A DNA stretch of 64,000 nt from Rhodoferax_B sp049316285 (lineage in GTDB: Bacteria > Pseudomonadota > Gammaproteobacteria > Burkholderiales > Burkholderiaceae_C): assembly GCF_049316285.1 (NCBI RefSeq), contig NZ_JBMOXA010000010.1:124001-188000 (forward strand), read 5' to 3'. A program made the translations under genes and the position numbers. Shown piece by piece: positions 9,973-18,222 of this stretch (position 1 is its first letter; every line of letters begins with the position of its first letter). The notes beneath the pieces were generated by a model, which saw only the letters and a list, made by a program, of their open reading frames with translations, was not told where the DNA came from and searched no databases.

Positions 9973-9988
9973 TGGCATAGCTTTTGCT
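9973..9988 (+). promoter_or_regulatory. Predicted sigma-54 promoter of the nitrate assimilation operon
   Basis: TGGCATAGCTTTTGCT fits the RpoN consensus (TGGCAC-N5-TTGCW) in all but one conserved base. GG (9974-9975) and GC (9986-9987) have the required ten bases between them, placing them at -25/-24 and -13/-12 with a transcript start near 9999. It points towards the small membrane protein gene and the NarK-type transporter. Nitrogen-limitation control by NtrC through sigma-54 is well established for nitrate assimilation genes, so the position fits. The leader from about 9999 to 10322 holds the small gene at 10103. Confidence 0.65.
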
Positions 9989-10102
9989 CATGACTCAGCA
10001 GACGTAACGCCGCGTCACACAGTTCATCCCAGCATCCCGGGTCCAGCGCATAAAGGCGTGCGCAATGGTGTACCTCAGTCCCTGATCCTCAGGAGAGACA
10101 TC

Positions 10103-10246
10103 ATGCATTTTTCCAGCCTCCTCCTGTTTGCCATTTTGTCGGCATGGCTGTACGCATGCCATGTGGCTAATCGCGCTCTGTCCAACGCAGCCATGCGGCC
10201 GGACGTTCGCACCAAGCCCCCTCAAGCCGATACGCGCAATCGCTGA
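10103..10246 (+). CDS. Small predicted membrane protein in the nitrate operon leader
   Basis: A 47-residue frame with a strong Shine-Dalgarno sequence (AGGAG at 10091-10095, eight bases before the ATG). The N-terminal half (about residues 3-20) is a hydrophobic helix and the C-terminal half is polar and basic. It lies between the predicted sigma-54 promoter and the nitrate transporter gene, 76 bases upstream of the latter, so it would be transcribed with the operon. I do not recognise the sequence. It could be a real small membrane protein or a leader peptide. Between its stop and the transporter start there is a short hairpin, CTGC-N7-GCAG (10263-10277), followed by five Ts, which is too weak to call a terminator. 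Confidence 0.5.
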   Translation: MHFSSLLLFAILSAWLYACHVANRALSNAAMRPDVRTKPPQADTRNR

Positions 10247-10322
10247 ACAACGCTGGCCCGTCCTGCTCCGGTCGCAGTTTTTGATTTTCTGTTCTTAAAC
10301 CTCGTTGACGAAAGCCCCCACC

Positions 10323-11711
10323 ATGCTGTTCGCCTCACCTGCCATCAACGCCACCGGCCCCAAGGCCACCCGCATCGACATGTTCTCCGTGTCGACCCCG
10401 CAAATGCGCGCCTTCCACATCACCTGGCTGGCGTTTTTTGTCTGCTTCTTTGCGTGGTTTGCCGCTGCGCCCTTGATGCCGCTGATCCGCGCCGAGTTCG
10501 GCCTGACCAAGGACCAGGTGGCCAACATCAACATCGCCTCGGTGGCGGTGACGATTCTGATCCGCTTGATCGTCGGCCCGCTGTGCGACCGTTATGGCCC
10601 ACGCCGCACCTACACCTGGCTGCTGCTGCTAGGCGCCATTCCAGTGTTTGGCCTGGCATTCGCCAAGTCGTATGAAATCTTCCTGTTCTTCCGCCTGTGC
10701 ATAGGCGCGATTGGTGCATCGTTTGTCATCACGCAATACCACACCAGCGTGATGTTCGCCCCCAACGTGGTGGGCACGGCCAACGCCACCGTCGGCGGCT
10801 GGGGCAATGCCGGCGGCGGTGCCGCCCAAAGCCTGATGCCGCTGGTGGTCGCCGCTTTGCTGAGCCTGGGCGTAGAACAGGCTTGGGGCTGGCGCGCCGC
10901 GATGTTTGTGCCCGGTGTGGCCATGGTCATCATGGCCTTTGTCTACGCCCGCTATACCCAGGACACGCCCCAAGGCGACATCGTCGATTTGCGCGCCCAG
11001 GGCATTGCCTTGGAATCGGGCAAGGCCGGTGGCATGGCGATCTTTCTGCGTGCCTGCAGCAACTACCGCGTGTGGATGCTGGCCATCGTCTACGGTGCCT
11101 GTTTTGGTGTGGAAATTTTCATCCACAACATTGCCGCGACTTACTACGTTGACCAGTTTGGTCTGTCTATCGCCAGCGCCGGCATGGCCGCAGGCATCTT
11201 CGGTGGCTTGGCGCTGTTTGCGCGTGCGCTGGGCGGCCTTGTGAGCGACCGCATCGCCACCAAGAAAGGACTCGATGGCCGCTCGCTGCTGCTGTTTGGT
11301 TTGATGCTGGGCGAAGGCATTGGCCTGGTGTTGTTCAGCAAGGCCGAGAGTGTGGGTTTCGCCATTCTCGCGATGTCGCTGTTTGGCCTGTTCACCCACA
11401 TGGCTTGCGGCGCCACCTATGCGCTGATGCCCTTTGTCGACCGCAAGGCCCTGGGCGGCGTGGCCGGTTTGATTGGTGCGGGCGGCAATATTGGCGCCGT
11501 GGCCGCAGGATTCTTGAACAAGGCCGTGGCGACACCACAGCAAACCCTGTTCATCCTGGGTGTGGTGGTGGCCGCCAGCTCGCTGTGCGCCATTGCCGTG
11601 CGTTTCTCGTCGCAACACAAGTCGGCCGAGCAAAAGCTGCTGGACGAAGCCGTGGCCGCACGCAACGCTGGCGCCTCGGGTGTGCCGGGTTCAATGATCA
11701 CGGCCAACTAA
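10323..11711 (+). CDS. narK: Nitrate/nitrite transporter, NarK/NasA-type MFS protein
   Basis: Inner-membrane major facilitator of about 462 residues with twelve predicted helices, importing nitrate for assimilation (or exchanging nitrate and nitrite). The nitrate/nitrite porter signature is visible around GGWGNAGGGAAQ (about residues 159-170) and again as GLIGAGGNIGAV (about 384-395). The MFS loop motif between helices 2 and 3 is GPLCDRYGPRR. ATG 10323 was preferred to a TTG at 10305. It is the first large gene of the operon; the flavoprotein gene follows after 33 bases. Its place beside an assimilatory nitrate reductase makes uptake the likelier role than respiratory exchange. Confidence 0.93.
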   Translation: MLFASPAINATGPKATRIDMFSVSTPQMRAFHITWLAFFVCFFAWFAAAPLMPLIRAEFGLTKDQVANINIASVAVTILIRLIVGPLCDRYGPRRTYTWLLLLGAIPVFGLAFAKSYEIFLFFRLCIGAIGASFVITQYHTSVMFAPNVVGTANATVGGWGNAGGGAAQSLMPLVVAALLSLGVEQAWGWRAAMFVPGVAMVIMAFVYARYTQDTPQGDIVDLRAQGIALESGKAGGMAIFLRACSNYRVWMLAIVYGACFGVEIFIHNIAATYYVDQFGLSIASAGMAAGIFGGLALFARALGGLVSDRIATKKGLDGRSLLLFGLMLGEGIGLVLFSKAESVGFAILAMSLFGLFTHMACGATYALMPFVDRKALGGVAGLIGAGGNIGAVAAGFLNKAVATPQQTLFILGVVVAASSLCAIAVRFSSQHKSAEQKLLDEAVAARNAGASGVPGSMITAN

Positions 11712-11744
11712 ACAGCCCCACGCTTGATGCATCGGAACAGCACT

Positions 11745-12992
11745 ATGAACAAGCCCAAACTGGTGCTCATCGGCAACGGCATGGCCGGTGTGCGCACGAT
11801 TGAAGAGTTGCTGAAGATCGCGCCGGACATGTACGACATCACCGTCTTCGGCGCCGAACCGCATCCCAACTACAACCGCATCATGTTGTCGCCGGTATTG
11901 GCCGGTGAGCAGACGCTGGACGAAATCGTGCTCAACAGTTGGGAGTGGTATGCCGAGAACGGCATCACCCTGCACGCCGGCAAAAAAGTGGTGGACGTGG
12001 ACCGCGTGAAACGCGTGGTGCGCGCGGTCGACGCCGATGGCAACGTCACCGAGGCCGACTACGACCGCCTGCTGATGTGCACCGGCTCCAACCCCTTCAT
12101 GCTGCCCGTGCCGGGCAAGGACCTGAAGGGTGTGATCGCCTACCGCGACATCGCCGATACCACCGAGATGATCGAGTCCGCCAAACGCTACAAGAACGCC
12201 GTGGTGATTGGCGGCGGCCTGCTTGGCCTGGAGGCCGCGAATGGCTTGATGCTGCGTGGCATGCAGGTCACGGTGGTGCATGTGAACGCCTGGCTGATGG
12301 AGCGCCAACTCGACAAAGCGGCCAGCCAGTTGCTGCAGAAGACACTGGAAGAGCGTGGCCTGCAATTTCGCCTGGGCACCCACACGCAAGAACTCATCGG
12401 CGGTGACGATGGCGAAAATAGCGGCCGCGTCAAAAGCATTCGCTTCAAAGACGGCAGCGAAGTCGCCGCCGACCTGGTGGTGATGGCCGTGGGTGTGCGC
12501 CCGAATGTGGAACTGGCCGCCAAGATGCGCCTGCACATCGAGCGCGGCATTGTGGTCACCGACACCATGCAAACCGTGACCGACGCACGCATCTACTCGG
12601 TCGGTGAATGTGCAGCGCACCGCGGCATTGCCTACGGTTTGGTGGCGCCGCTGTTCGAGCAGGGCAAGGTGGCGGCCAACCATTTGGCGCAGTCTGGCAT
12701 CGGCCGTTATGTGGGTTCACAAACCTCGACCAAACTCAAGGTCACGGGCATTGACTTGTTCAGTGCGGGTGAGTTCCAGGGCGGCGAAGGCACGGAAGAA
12801 ATTGTCATGAGCGACACCTTTGGCGGTGTCTACAAAAAGCTGGTGCTGCGCGACAACAAACTCGTGGGCGCCTGCCTGTACGGCGACACGGTGGACGGCA
12901 GTTGGTACTTCAAGCTGCTGCGTGAAGGCATGTCCATAGACGAGATCCGCGACCAGCTGATGTTTGGCGAACCCGCCACCAATGATGCCTGA
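11745..12992 (+). CDS. NAD(P)/FAD-dependent oxidoreductase, NasC-like electron-transfer subunit of assimilatory nitrate reductase
   Basis: Flavoprotein of about 415 residues matching the N-terminal half of nitrite reductase large subunit NirB, or the stand-alone NasC of Klebsiella, which passes electrons from NADH to NasA. An FAD-binding GNGMAG loop lies near the N-terminus, the NAD-binding GGGLLGLEAA loop near residue 150, and a second FAD segment (YSVGECAAH) near residue 286. The C-terminal third is a NirB-type small domain. It ends well before the Fe-S/siroheme half of NirB, so it cannot itself reduce nitrite. Start at ATG 11745 opens directly into the Rossmann strand. It lies 32 bases upstream of nasA, supporting a NasC role (inference). 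Confidence 0.85.
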   Translation: MNKPKLVLIGNGMAGVRTIEELLKIAPDMYDITVFGAEPHPNYNRIMLSPVLAGEQTLDEIVLNSWEWYAENGITLHAGKKVVDVDRVKRVVRAVDADGNVTEADYDRLLMCTGSNPFMLPVPGKDLKGVIAYRDIADTTEMIESAKRYKNAVVIGGGLLGLEAANGLMLRGMQVTVVHVNAWLMERQLDKAASQLLQKTLEERGLQFRLGTHTQELIGGDDGENSGRVKSIRFKDGSEVAADLVVMAVGVRPNVELAAKMRLHIERGIVVTDTMQTVTDARIYSVGECAAHRGIAYGLVAPLFEQGKVAANHLAQSGIGRYVGSQTSTKLKVTGIDLFSAGEFQGGEGTEEIVMSDTFGGVYKKLVLRDNKLVGACLYGDTVDGSWYFKLLREGMSIDEIRDQLMFGEPATNDA

Positions 12993-13024
12993 CACAGGTT
13001 GCCTGTTTTTTCTCTCTCCACACG

Positions 13025-15832
13025 ATGAGCACATTGCCCCCGTCCGGCGTGACCACAGCGACTGAAACCAAATCCACCTGCCCTTATTGCGGTGTGGGCT
13101 GCGGCGTCATCATCGAGGCGCAAGGCCAGCAGATTACCGGCGTGCGTGGCGACCCGACCCACCCTGCCAACTTCGGCCGCTTGTGCAGCAAGGGTTCGAC
13201 CCTGCACCACACCGCCAGCGCCAGTGTGACGCTGCAAACGCGCCTGCTGCAACCCATGCAGCGCCTGCAACGCGGCCAGGCGCCGCTGCCGGTGACGTGG
13301 GACAACGCACTCGACACTGCCGTCACAAAATTCGCCAGTGTCATCAACCAGTATGGCCCGGACGCCGTGGCCTTCTACATCTCGGGCCAGTTGCTCACCG
13401 AAGACTATTACGTCTTCAACAAACTCGCCAAGGGCCTGATTGGCACCAACAACATAGACACCAATTCGCGCCTGTGCATGAGCAGCGCCGTGGCCGGCTA
13501 CAAGGCCACGTTGGGGGCCGATGCACCGCCCGCCTGTTATGACGATTTCAAACACGCGCAGTGCCTGTTCATCACCGGCAGCAACACCGCCTGGGCCCAC
13601 CCTATCCTGTTTCGCCGCATAGAAGACGCACGCGCCGCCAACCCCAAGATGAAGGTGATCGTGGTCGACCCACGCCGCACCGACACGGCCGAGACCGCCG
13701 ACCTGTTTCTGCCCATACAGCCCGGCACCGATGTGCTGCTGTGCAACGGCATGCTGCACATCATGCTGGCCGAGGGCTGGACCAAGCCCGACTACATCGC
13801 CGCACACACCAACGGCTTTGAAGCGCTGCAGGCCACCGTGGCCGAATACACCCCCGAGCGCGTGGCGGCCGAATGTGGCATCAGCCAGGAGCAGTTGCGC
13901 ACCGCAGCGCAGTGGTTTGCCACCTCGGGCGCCACGCTCAGCCTGTATTGCCAGGGGCTCAACCAGTCGAGCAGCGGCACCGACAAAAACGCCGCGCTGA
14001 TCAACCTGCACCTGGCCACGGCGCAGATCGGCCGCGCCGGTGCCGGGCCGTTCTCTCTCACCGGCCAACCCAATGCCATGGGTGGGCGCGAGGTTGGCGG
14101 TTTGTCCAACCTGCTGAGCGCGCACCGCGACATGGCCAACCCTGCGCACCGTGCCGAAGTGGCCGCGTTGTGGGGCGTGAGCGATGTGCCCGCCAAACCC
14201 GGCAAGTCGGCCATAGACATGTTCCAGGCCGTGGCCGACGGCGAGATCAAGGCCCTGTGGATAGCCTGCACCAACCCCGCGCAAAGCATGCCCGACCAGG
14301 CCACCGTGCGCCGCGCGCTGCAGCGCGCCGAACTGGTCATCGTGCAGGAAGCCTTTGCCACCACCGCCACCTGCGCCTATGCCGACCTGCTGTTGCCCGC
14401 CACCACCTGGGGCGAAAAAGTAGGCACGGTCACCAACTCCGAGCGCCGCATCAGCCGCGTGCGCCCTGCCGTGATCGCTCCCGGCGCCACACGCCATGAC
14501 TGGTCGATTGCCACCGACTTTGCGCAACGGCTGGAAAAGAAACTCCGCCCGGGTGCGCCCAGCCTGTTCCCCTACGCCGACCCAGAATCGGTATGGAACG
14601 AACACCGCGCCAGCACCCAGGGCCGCGACCTGGACATCACCGGCCTGAGCTATGAGCTGCTGGACAGCGCAGGGCCGCAGCAATGGCCCATGCCGGCCGG
14701 CGCCACCGAGGGCCGCGCACGTTTGTACGCAGACGGCATCTTCCCCACGCCAGACGGCCGCGCGCGTTTTGTCAACACCGTTTACCGCCCCGTGGCCGAG
14801 CCGCGCGAGGTGCGTTTCCCGTTCTCGCTCAACACCGGCCGCCTGCGCGACCAGTGGCACGGCATGAGCCGCACCGGCACGCTGGGCCGCCTGTTCGGCC
14901 ACGTCGCCGAGCCGGTGGTGCAACTGCATGCACAAGACATGGCGCAACGCGATCTGCGCGATGGTGACCTGGTGCACATCACCTCGCGCCGTGGCTCCAT
15001 CATGCTGCCCGCGCAAGCCAGCACCGAGGTGACGCCACACCAGGCCTTTGTGGCCATGCACTGGGGCGAAGAGTGTGTGAGCGGCCAGGGCAACAACGGT
15101 GAACGCCTGGCAGGCATCAATGCACTCACCACACCGGCCTATTGCCCCACATCGAAACAACCCGAGCTGAAACACACGGCGGTGAAGATCTTGAAGGCCG
15201 CCATGCCCTGGTCGCTGCTGGGTGTGGCCTGGCTGCCCGACGACCAGGTGCTGGCCGCACGCGAAGCCCTGCGCGCGCTGATGCCGCGTTTTGCGTTCGC
15301 CAGCTGTGTGCCTTTTGGCCGCGAGCGCAGCGGTCTGTTGTTCCGCGCCGCCAACTACGAGGCCGCACCCGATGACCTGGTCGAACGCATCGAACAATTG
15401 CTCGGCCTGAGCGGCGCCGACCTGCTGCGTTACGCCGACCGCAAAAAAGGCCAGCGCCGCACCATGCGCCGCGCACGCGAGGGCGACAACACCAAGCTCA
15501 CCGGCTTTGTGCTGGCCGGCGACACCAGTGCCGAGAGCTGGATCAAGCCGCTGCTGCAAGACGAGTTGCCCGCCCAAGCCTATGGCCGGCTGCTGCTGGT
15601 GCCCGGTGCCAAAGCACCTGTGGCGGTGCAGGCCAAGGGGCGCCAAGTATGCACTTGCCTGAACGTATCCGAGCCCGCCATCACCTGCGCGCTGGCCCAA
15701 ATGGGCGGCAGTGAGGAACAACGTTTGCAGGCGCTGCAGAAGTCGCTGAAGTGCGGCACCAACTGTGGTTCGTGCCTGCCGGAAGTGCGGCGGCTGGTGC
15801 GCTCCATCACACCGTTGCGCCAGGTGGCTTGA
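13025..15832 (+). CDS. nasA: Assimilatory nitrate reductase catalytic subunit (molybdopterin)
   Basis: Cytoplasmic molybdopterin-guanine-dinucleotide enzyme of 935 residues that reduces nitrate to nitrite. The N-terminal [4Fe-4S] motif is Cys19-x2-Cys22-x3-Cys26 and Cys54. The molybdopterin domains follow, with the Mo-ligand region SSAVAGYK near residue 160 (Cys in RLCMSS just before it). A molydopterin dinucleotide-binding domain begins near residue 600. The last 65 residues form a BFD-like [2Fe-2S] domain with CTC (about 876-878) and CGTNCGSC (about 910-917), which is typical of NasA that receives electrons from a separate flavoprotein. No twin-arginine signal is present, unlike periplasmic NapA. 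It ends 63 bases before ybiB. Confidence 0.95.
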   Translation: MSTLPPSGVTTATETKSTCPYCGVGCGVIIEAQGQQITGVRGDPTHPANFGRLCSKGSTLHHTASASVTLQTRLLQPMQRLQRGQAPLPVTWDNALDTAVTKFASVINQYGPDAVAFYISGQLLTEDYYVFNKLAKGLIGTNNIDTNSRLCMSSAVAGYKATLGADAPPACYDDFKHAQCLFITGSNTAWAHPILFRRIEDARAANPKMKVIVVDPRRTDTAETADLFLPIQPGTDVLLCNGMLHIMLAEGWTKPDYIAAHTNGFEALQATVAEYTPERVAAECGISQEQLRTAAQWFATSGATLSLYCQGLNQSSSGTDKNAALINLHLATAQIGRAGAGPFSLTGQPNAMGGREVGGLSNLLSAHRDMANPAHRAEVAALWGVSDVPAKPGKSAIDMFQAVADGEIKALWIACTNPAQSMPDQATVRRALQRAELVIVQEAFATTATCAYADLLLPATTWGEKVGTVTNSERRISRVRPAVIAPGATRHDWSIATDFAQRLEKKLRPGAPSLFPYADPESVWNEHRASTQGRDLDITGLSYELLDSAGPQQWPMPAGATEGRARLYADGIFPTPDGRARFVNTVYRPVAEPREVRFPFSLNTGRLRDQWHGMSRTGTLGRLFGHVAEPVVQLHAQDMAQRDLRDGDLVHITSRRGSIMLPAQASTEVTPHQAFVAMHWGEECVSGQGNNGERLAGINALTTPAYCPTSKQPELKHTAVKILKAAMPWSLLGVAWLPDDQVLAAREALRALMPRFAFASCVPFGRERSGLLFRAANYEAAPDDLVERIEQLLGLSGADLLRYADRKKGQRRTMRRAREGDNTKLTGFVLAGDTSAESWIKPLLQDELPAQAYGRLLLVPGAKAPVAVQAKGRQVCTCLNVSEPAITCALAQMGGSEEQRLQALQKSLKCGTNCGSCLPEVRRLVRSITPLRQVA

Positions 15833-15895
15833 GCCTAGACGGCTCAATTCAGTACATAACCAAAAGTCATCAGGCATCCGCGACAATCAGGCCCC

Positions 15896-16825
15896 ATGGG
15901 AATCAGCCAATACATCAAGGAAATCGGCCGTGGCAAAGACGGTGCGCGCCCGCTCACGCGTGAGCAGGCCACGGACCTGTTCGGCCAAGTGCTGGACGGC
16001 AGCGTCACCGATCTGGAAATCGGCGGTTTCTGTCTGGCCATGCGCATCAAGGGCGAAACGGCCACCGAGATGGCCGGTTTTCTGGATGCCACAGCCGTGC
16101 GCCTCAACGCCGTGCCGCCCACCGACCGCCCCTTGGTGGTGCTGCCCAGCTACAACGGCGCACGCAAGCTGCCAGTGCTGACACCACTGCTGGGCCTGCT
16201 GTTGGCGCGTGAAGGTTTGCCCGTGCTGATCCACGGCACGGCCACCGAGTCGAGCCGCATTTCAGTGCCCAATGTGCTTGAGGCGCTTGGCAGACCTGCG
16301 GCGACAGCTATCAAGCCAATAGCAAACGGTGAACTGGTGTTTGCCGCCACCGAGCTGCTATGCCCCGGCCTGAAGCGCCTGCTGGACGTGCGCCGCGTGG
16401 TCGGCCTGCGCAACCCGGCGCACAGTCTGGTGAAGCTGATGGCGCCGACCACCGGCGCCAGCCTGGTCGTCAGCAGCTATACCCACCCCGAATACGCCAT
16501 CAGCATGGCGGCCACGTTTGAACTGATGCAAAGCAACGCCCTGCTGCTGCGCGGCACCGAAGGCGAAGTGGTGGCCGACCCACGCCGCACACCGCAGATG
16601 ACCGGCTTTGTACGCGGCCAGGCCACACTGCTGCAAGAGGCCCAGGCCGGCTCGCTGGCCAGCGTGCCCGACCTGCCCAAAGAGATCGATGCAGACAGCA
16701 CGGCGCGCTACATCCGCGCCGTGCTGGCGGGCAGCCTGCCCGTGCCCACGCCCATCGCCCGACAAGTGGCGCACATCGTGCATCTAAGCCAACAAATCGC
16801 GGCCCACGAAGCCCAAGCCGCGTGA
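15896..16825 (+). CDS. ybiB: YbiB family DNA-binding protein (TrpD2-like)
   Basis: Protein of 309 residues with the fold of anthranilate phosphoribosyltransferase: a small helical N-terminal domain (about residues 1-75) and a larger alpha/beta domain. E. coli YbiB, of the TrpD2 group, is known to bind nucleic acid without clear sequence preference and lacks phosphoribosyltransferase activity; it is SOS-induced there. Here it sits between nasA and cobA in the nitrate operon. The conserved PGL-RLLDVRRVVGLRNPAHSLVKL segment in the middle and PRRTPQMTG near residue 227 support the family. The coding sequence contains a 17-base dyad (16307-16323) also seen twice in intergenic DNA of this window. 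Its job in nitrate assimilation is unknown. Confidence 0.88.
   Translation: MGISQYIKEIGRGKDGARPLTREQATDLFGQVLDGSVTDLEIGGFCLAMRIKGETATEMAGFLDATAVRLNAVPPTDRPLVVLPSYNGARKLPVLTPLLGLLLAREGLPVLIHGTATESSRISVPNVLEALGRPAATAIKPIANGELVFAATELLCPGLKRLLDVRRVVGLRNPAHSLVKLMAPTTGASLVVSSYTHPEYAISMAATFELMQSNALLLRGTEGEVVADPRRTPQMTGFVRGQATLLQEAQAGSLASVPDLPKEIDADSTARYIRAVLAGSLPVPTPIARQVAHIVHLSQQIAAHEAQAA
16307..16323. repeat. 17-bp dyad GCTAY-N7-RTAGC, copy inside ybiB
   Basis: GCTATCAAGCCAATAGC has five-base perfect arms around a seven-base centre and is read in frame as part of ybiB. Two related dyads lie in intergenic DNA at 42629-42645 and 52989-53003. Short GCTAT/ATAGC dyads are, from memory, frequent in Comamonadaceae genomes; that needs a genome count. 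Confidence 0.5.
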
Positions 16826-16844
16826 GCCGTTGAAAAGCCCCACC

Positions 16845-17651
16845 ATGAACAGTCTGTCCTTTCTGCAAACCCCCTCTTCCCTGGCCCAGCCCGGCACCGT
16901 GACCCTGGTGGGCGCGGGCCCTGGCGACCCGGAGTTGTTGACTCTCAAAGCGCTCAAGGCGATTCAAGCCGCGACGGTGCTGTTGGTGGACGACCTGGTC
17001 AGCGACGAGATCGCCGCCTTGGCCGCGCCCAGCGCGCGCATCGTGCACGTGGGCAAACGTGGTGGCTGCAAGTCCACGCCGCAAGCCTTCATTGAAAAAC
17101 TGATGGTCACGGCCGCCAAGGAGGGCGAAACCGTGGTGCGCCTCAAAGGCGGCGATCCGTTCATCTTTGGCCGTGGTGGTGAAGAAGTCCAGACCCTGCG
17201 CGCAGCCGGCATCGTGGTGCACGTGGTCAACGGCGTCACCTCGGGCCTGGCGGCGGTCACCTCCATCGGTGTGCCCCTGACCCACCGCGACCACGCGCAC
17301 GGCGTGGTGTTTGTCACCGGCCACGCCAAGCCCGGCGACGAAGGCACAGACTGGCGCGCCCTGTCCGCCACCGCACACAGCGCACGCCTCACACTGGTGA
17401 TCTACATGGGGGTCAGCGGCGCCCAACGCATTCAGCAGGAACTGCTGACCGGCCTGCCCGCGCAAACGCCTGTGGCCATCATCCAGAATGCGTCGCTGCC
17501 AACACAACGCCACGCCGTCGCCACATTGCAGACCTTGCAGCAGACGATTCAGTCCGAAGGCCTGGCCAGCCCCTCGGTGATTGTGGTGGGCGACGTGTTG
17601 CGCGGCATAGGCGCGCTGCAGCAGACTGAGCCACTCGCGCGCTCCGCCTGA
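16845..17651 (+). CDS. cobA: Uroporphyrinogen-III C-methyltransferase
   Basis: SAM-dependent enzyme of 268 residues that methylates uroporphyrinogen III at C2 and C7 to give precorrin-2, the common precursor of siroheme and cobalamin. Family motifs are VGAGPGDPELLTLKA near residue 25, VRLKGGDPFIFGRGGEE near residue 100, and GVTSGLAA near residue 132. Its length fits a stand-alone SUMT without the CysG dehydrogenase/ferrochelatase half. It closes the nitrate operon, 19 bases after ybiB, so it probably supplies siroheme for an assimilatory nitrite reductase, which must lie elsewhere. ATG 16845 was chosen over a TTG at 16830. It converges with mgtC 20 bases away. Confidence 0.94.
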   Translation: MNSLSFLQTPSSLAQPGTVTLVGAGPGDPELLTLKALKAIQAATVLLVDDLVSDEIAALAAPSARIVHVGKRGGCKSTPQAFIEKLMVTAAKEGETVVRLKGGDPFIFGRGGEEVQTLRAAGIVVHVVNGVTSGLAAVTSIGVPLTHRDHAHGVVFVTGHAKPGDEGTDWRALSATAHSARLTLVIYMGVSGAQRIQQELLTGLPAQTPVAIIQNASLPTQRHAVATLQTLQQTIQSEGLASPSVIVVGDVLRGIGALQQTEPLARSA

Positions 17652-17671
17652 AGTCAGCTGCAGACGCCGCT

Positions 17672-18172
17672 CTAGGCGTCTTCGCGGCCCGACTTCTCCA
17701 TCCACGAGACCAGCTTGGGCACCAGCGCAAACACCACCAAAGCCAGCAAGGTGCTGAGCACTGCCGTGGCCTCGCGGCCCATGCCGGCGGCCACGCCTAT
17801 GGCGGCGGTCAGCCAGATGCCGGCGGCGGTGGTCAGGCCTTTGACTTTTTCTTCGCCGTCCAGTTTCAGTATCGCCCCGGCACCGAGAAAGCCGACGCCG
17901 GCGATCACACCCTGCACCACGCGGCTCAGATCGGCCTCGGGCATGCCCGCCTGCTGGGACACCAGCACGAACAACGCCGCCCCCATGGCGACCAACATGT
18001 GGGTGCGCACGCCAGCCGCCTTGCCATGCGACTCGCGCTCAATGCCCAGCAAACCGCCCAGAATGGCCGCCAGCAGCAGCCGCACCATCACCCGTGTGGC
18101 CTGCTCCGCATCGGGCAGATCGGAGAACTCGGCCGCAATGGTGTCGCCAATTTTTTGCAGTGTGCTGGACAT
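17672..18172 (-). CDS. MgtC/SapB family membrane protein
   Basis: Inner-membrane protein of 166 residues. Four hydrophobic helices span about residues 28-130, with the family signature LLAAILGGLLGIERE near residue 32 and the conserved GAGAIL motif near residue 97. The family is known mainly from Salmonella MgtC, which inhibits the F-type ATP synthase and aids survival at low magnesium; in free-living bacteria the role is less clear. The protein lacks the long C-terminal ACT-like domain of Salmonella MgtC and so belongs to the short forms. It is 50 bases downstream of lgt on the same strand. A hairpin, GACGCC-N6-GGCGTC (17663-17680), overlaps its stop codon but lacks a T-run. Confidence 0.9.
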   Translation of the reverse strand: MSSTLQKIGDTIAAEFSDLPDAEQATRVMVRLLLAAILGGLLGIERESHGKAAGVRTHMLVAMGAALFVLVSQQAGMPEADLSRVVQGVIAGVGFLGAGAILKLDGEEKVKGLTTAAGIWLTAAIGVAAGMGREATAVLSTLLALVVFALVPKLVSWMEKSGREDA

Positions 18173-18222
18173 GGCGGTCGTGGCTCCAAAAAATTAGGAA
18201 AAGCGCGCTGGATAAAGGCCGC

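Noticed and set aside
10263..10282. Attenuator (NasT-type) before the nitrate transporter
   Set aside because: The stem is only four base pairs long, and the paired hexaloop hairpins expected for ANTAR binding were not found.
12830..15886. A 1018-codon open frame on the minus strand opposite nasA
   Set aside because: It mirrors the codon pattern of nasA in GC-rich DNA, has no ribosome-binding site or known motif, and overlaps a certain gene completely.
17663..17680. Terminator between cobA and mgtC
   Set aside because: The hairpin has six-base arms but no T-run and overlaps the mgtC stop codon.
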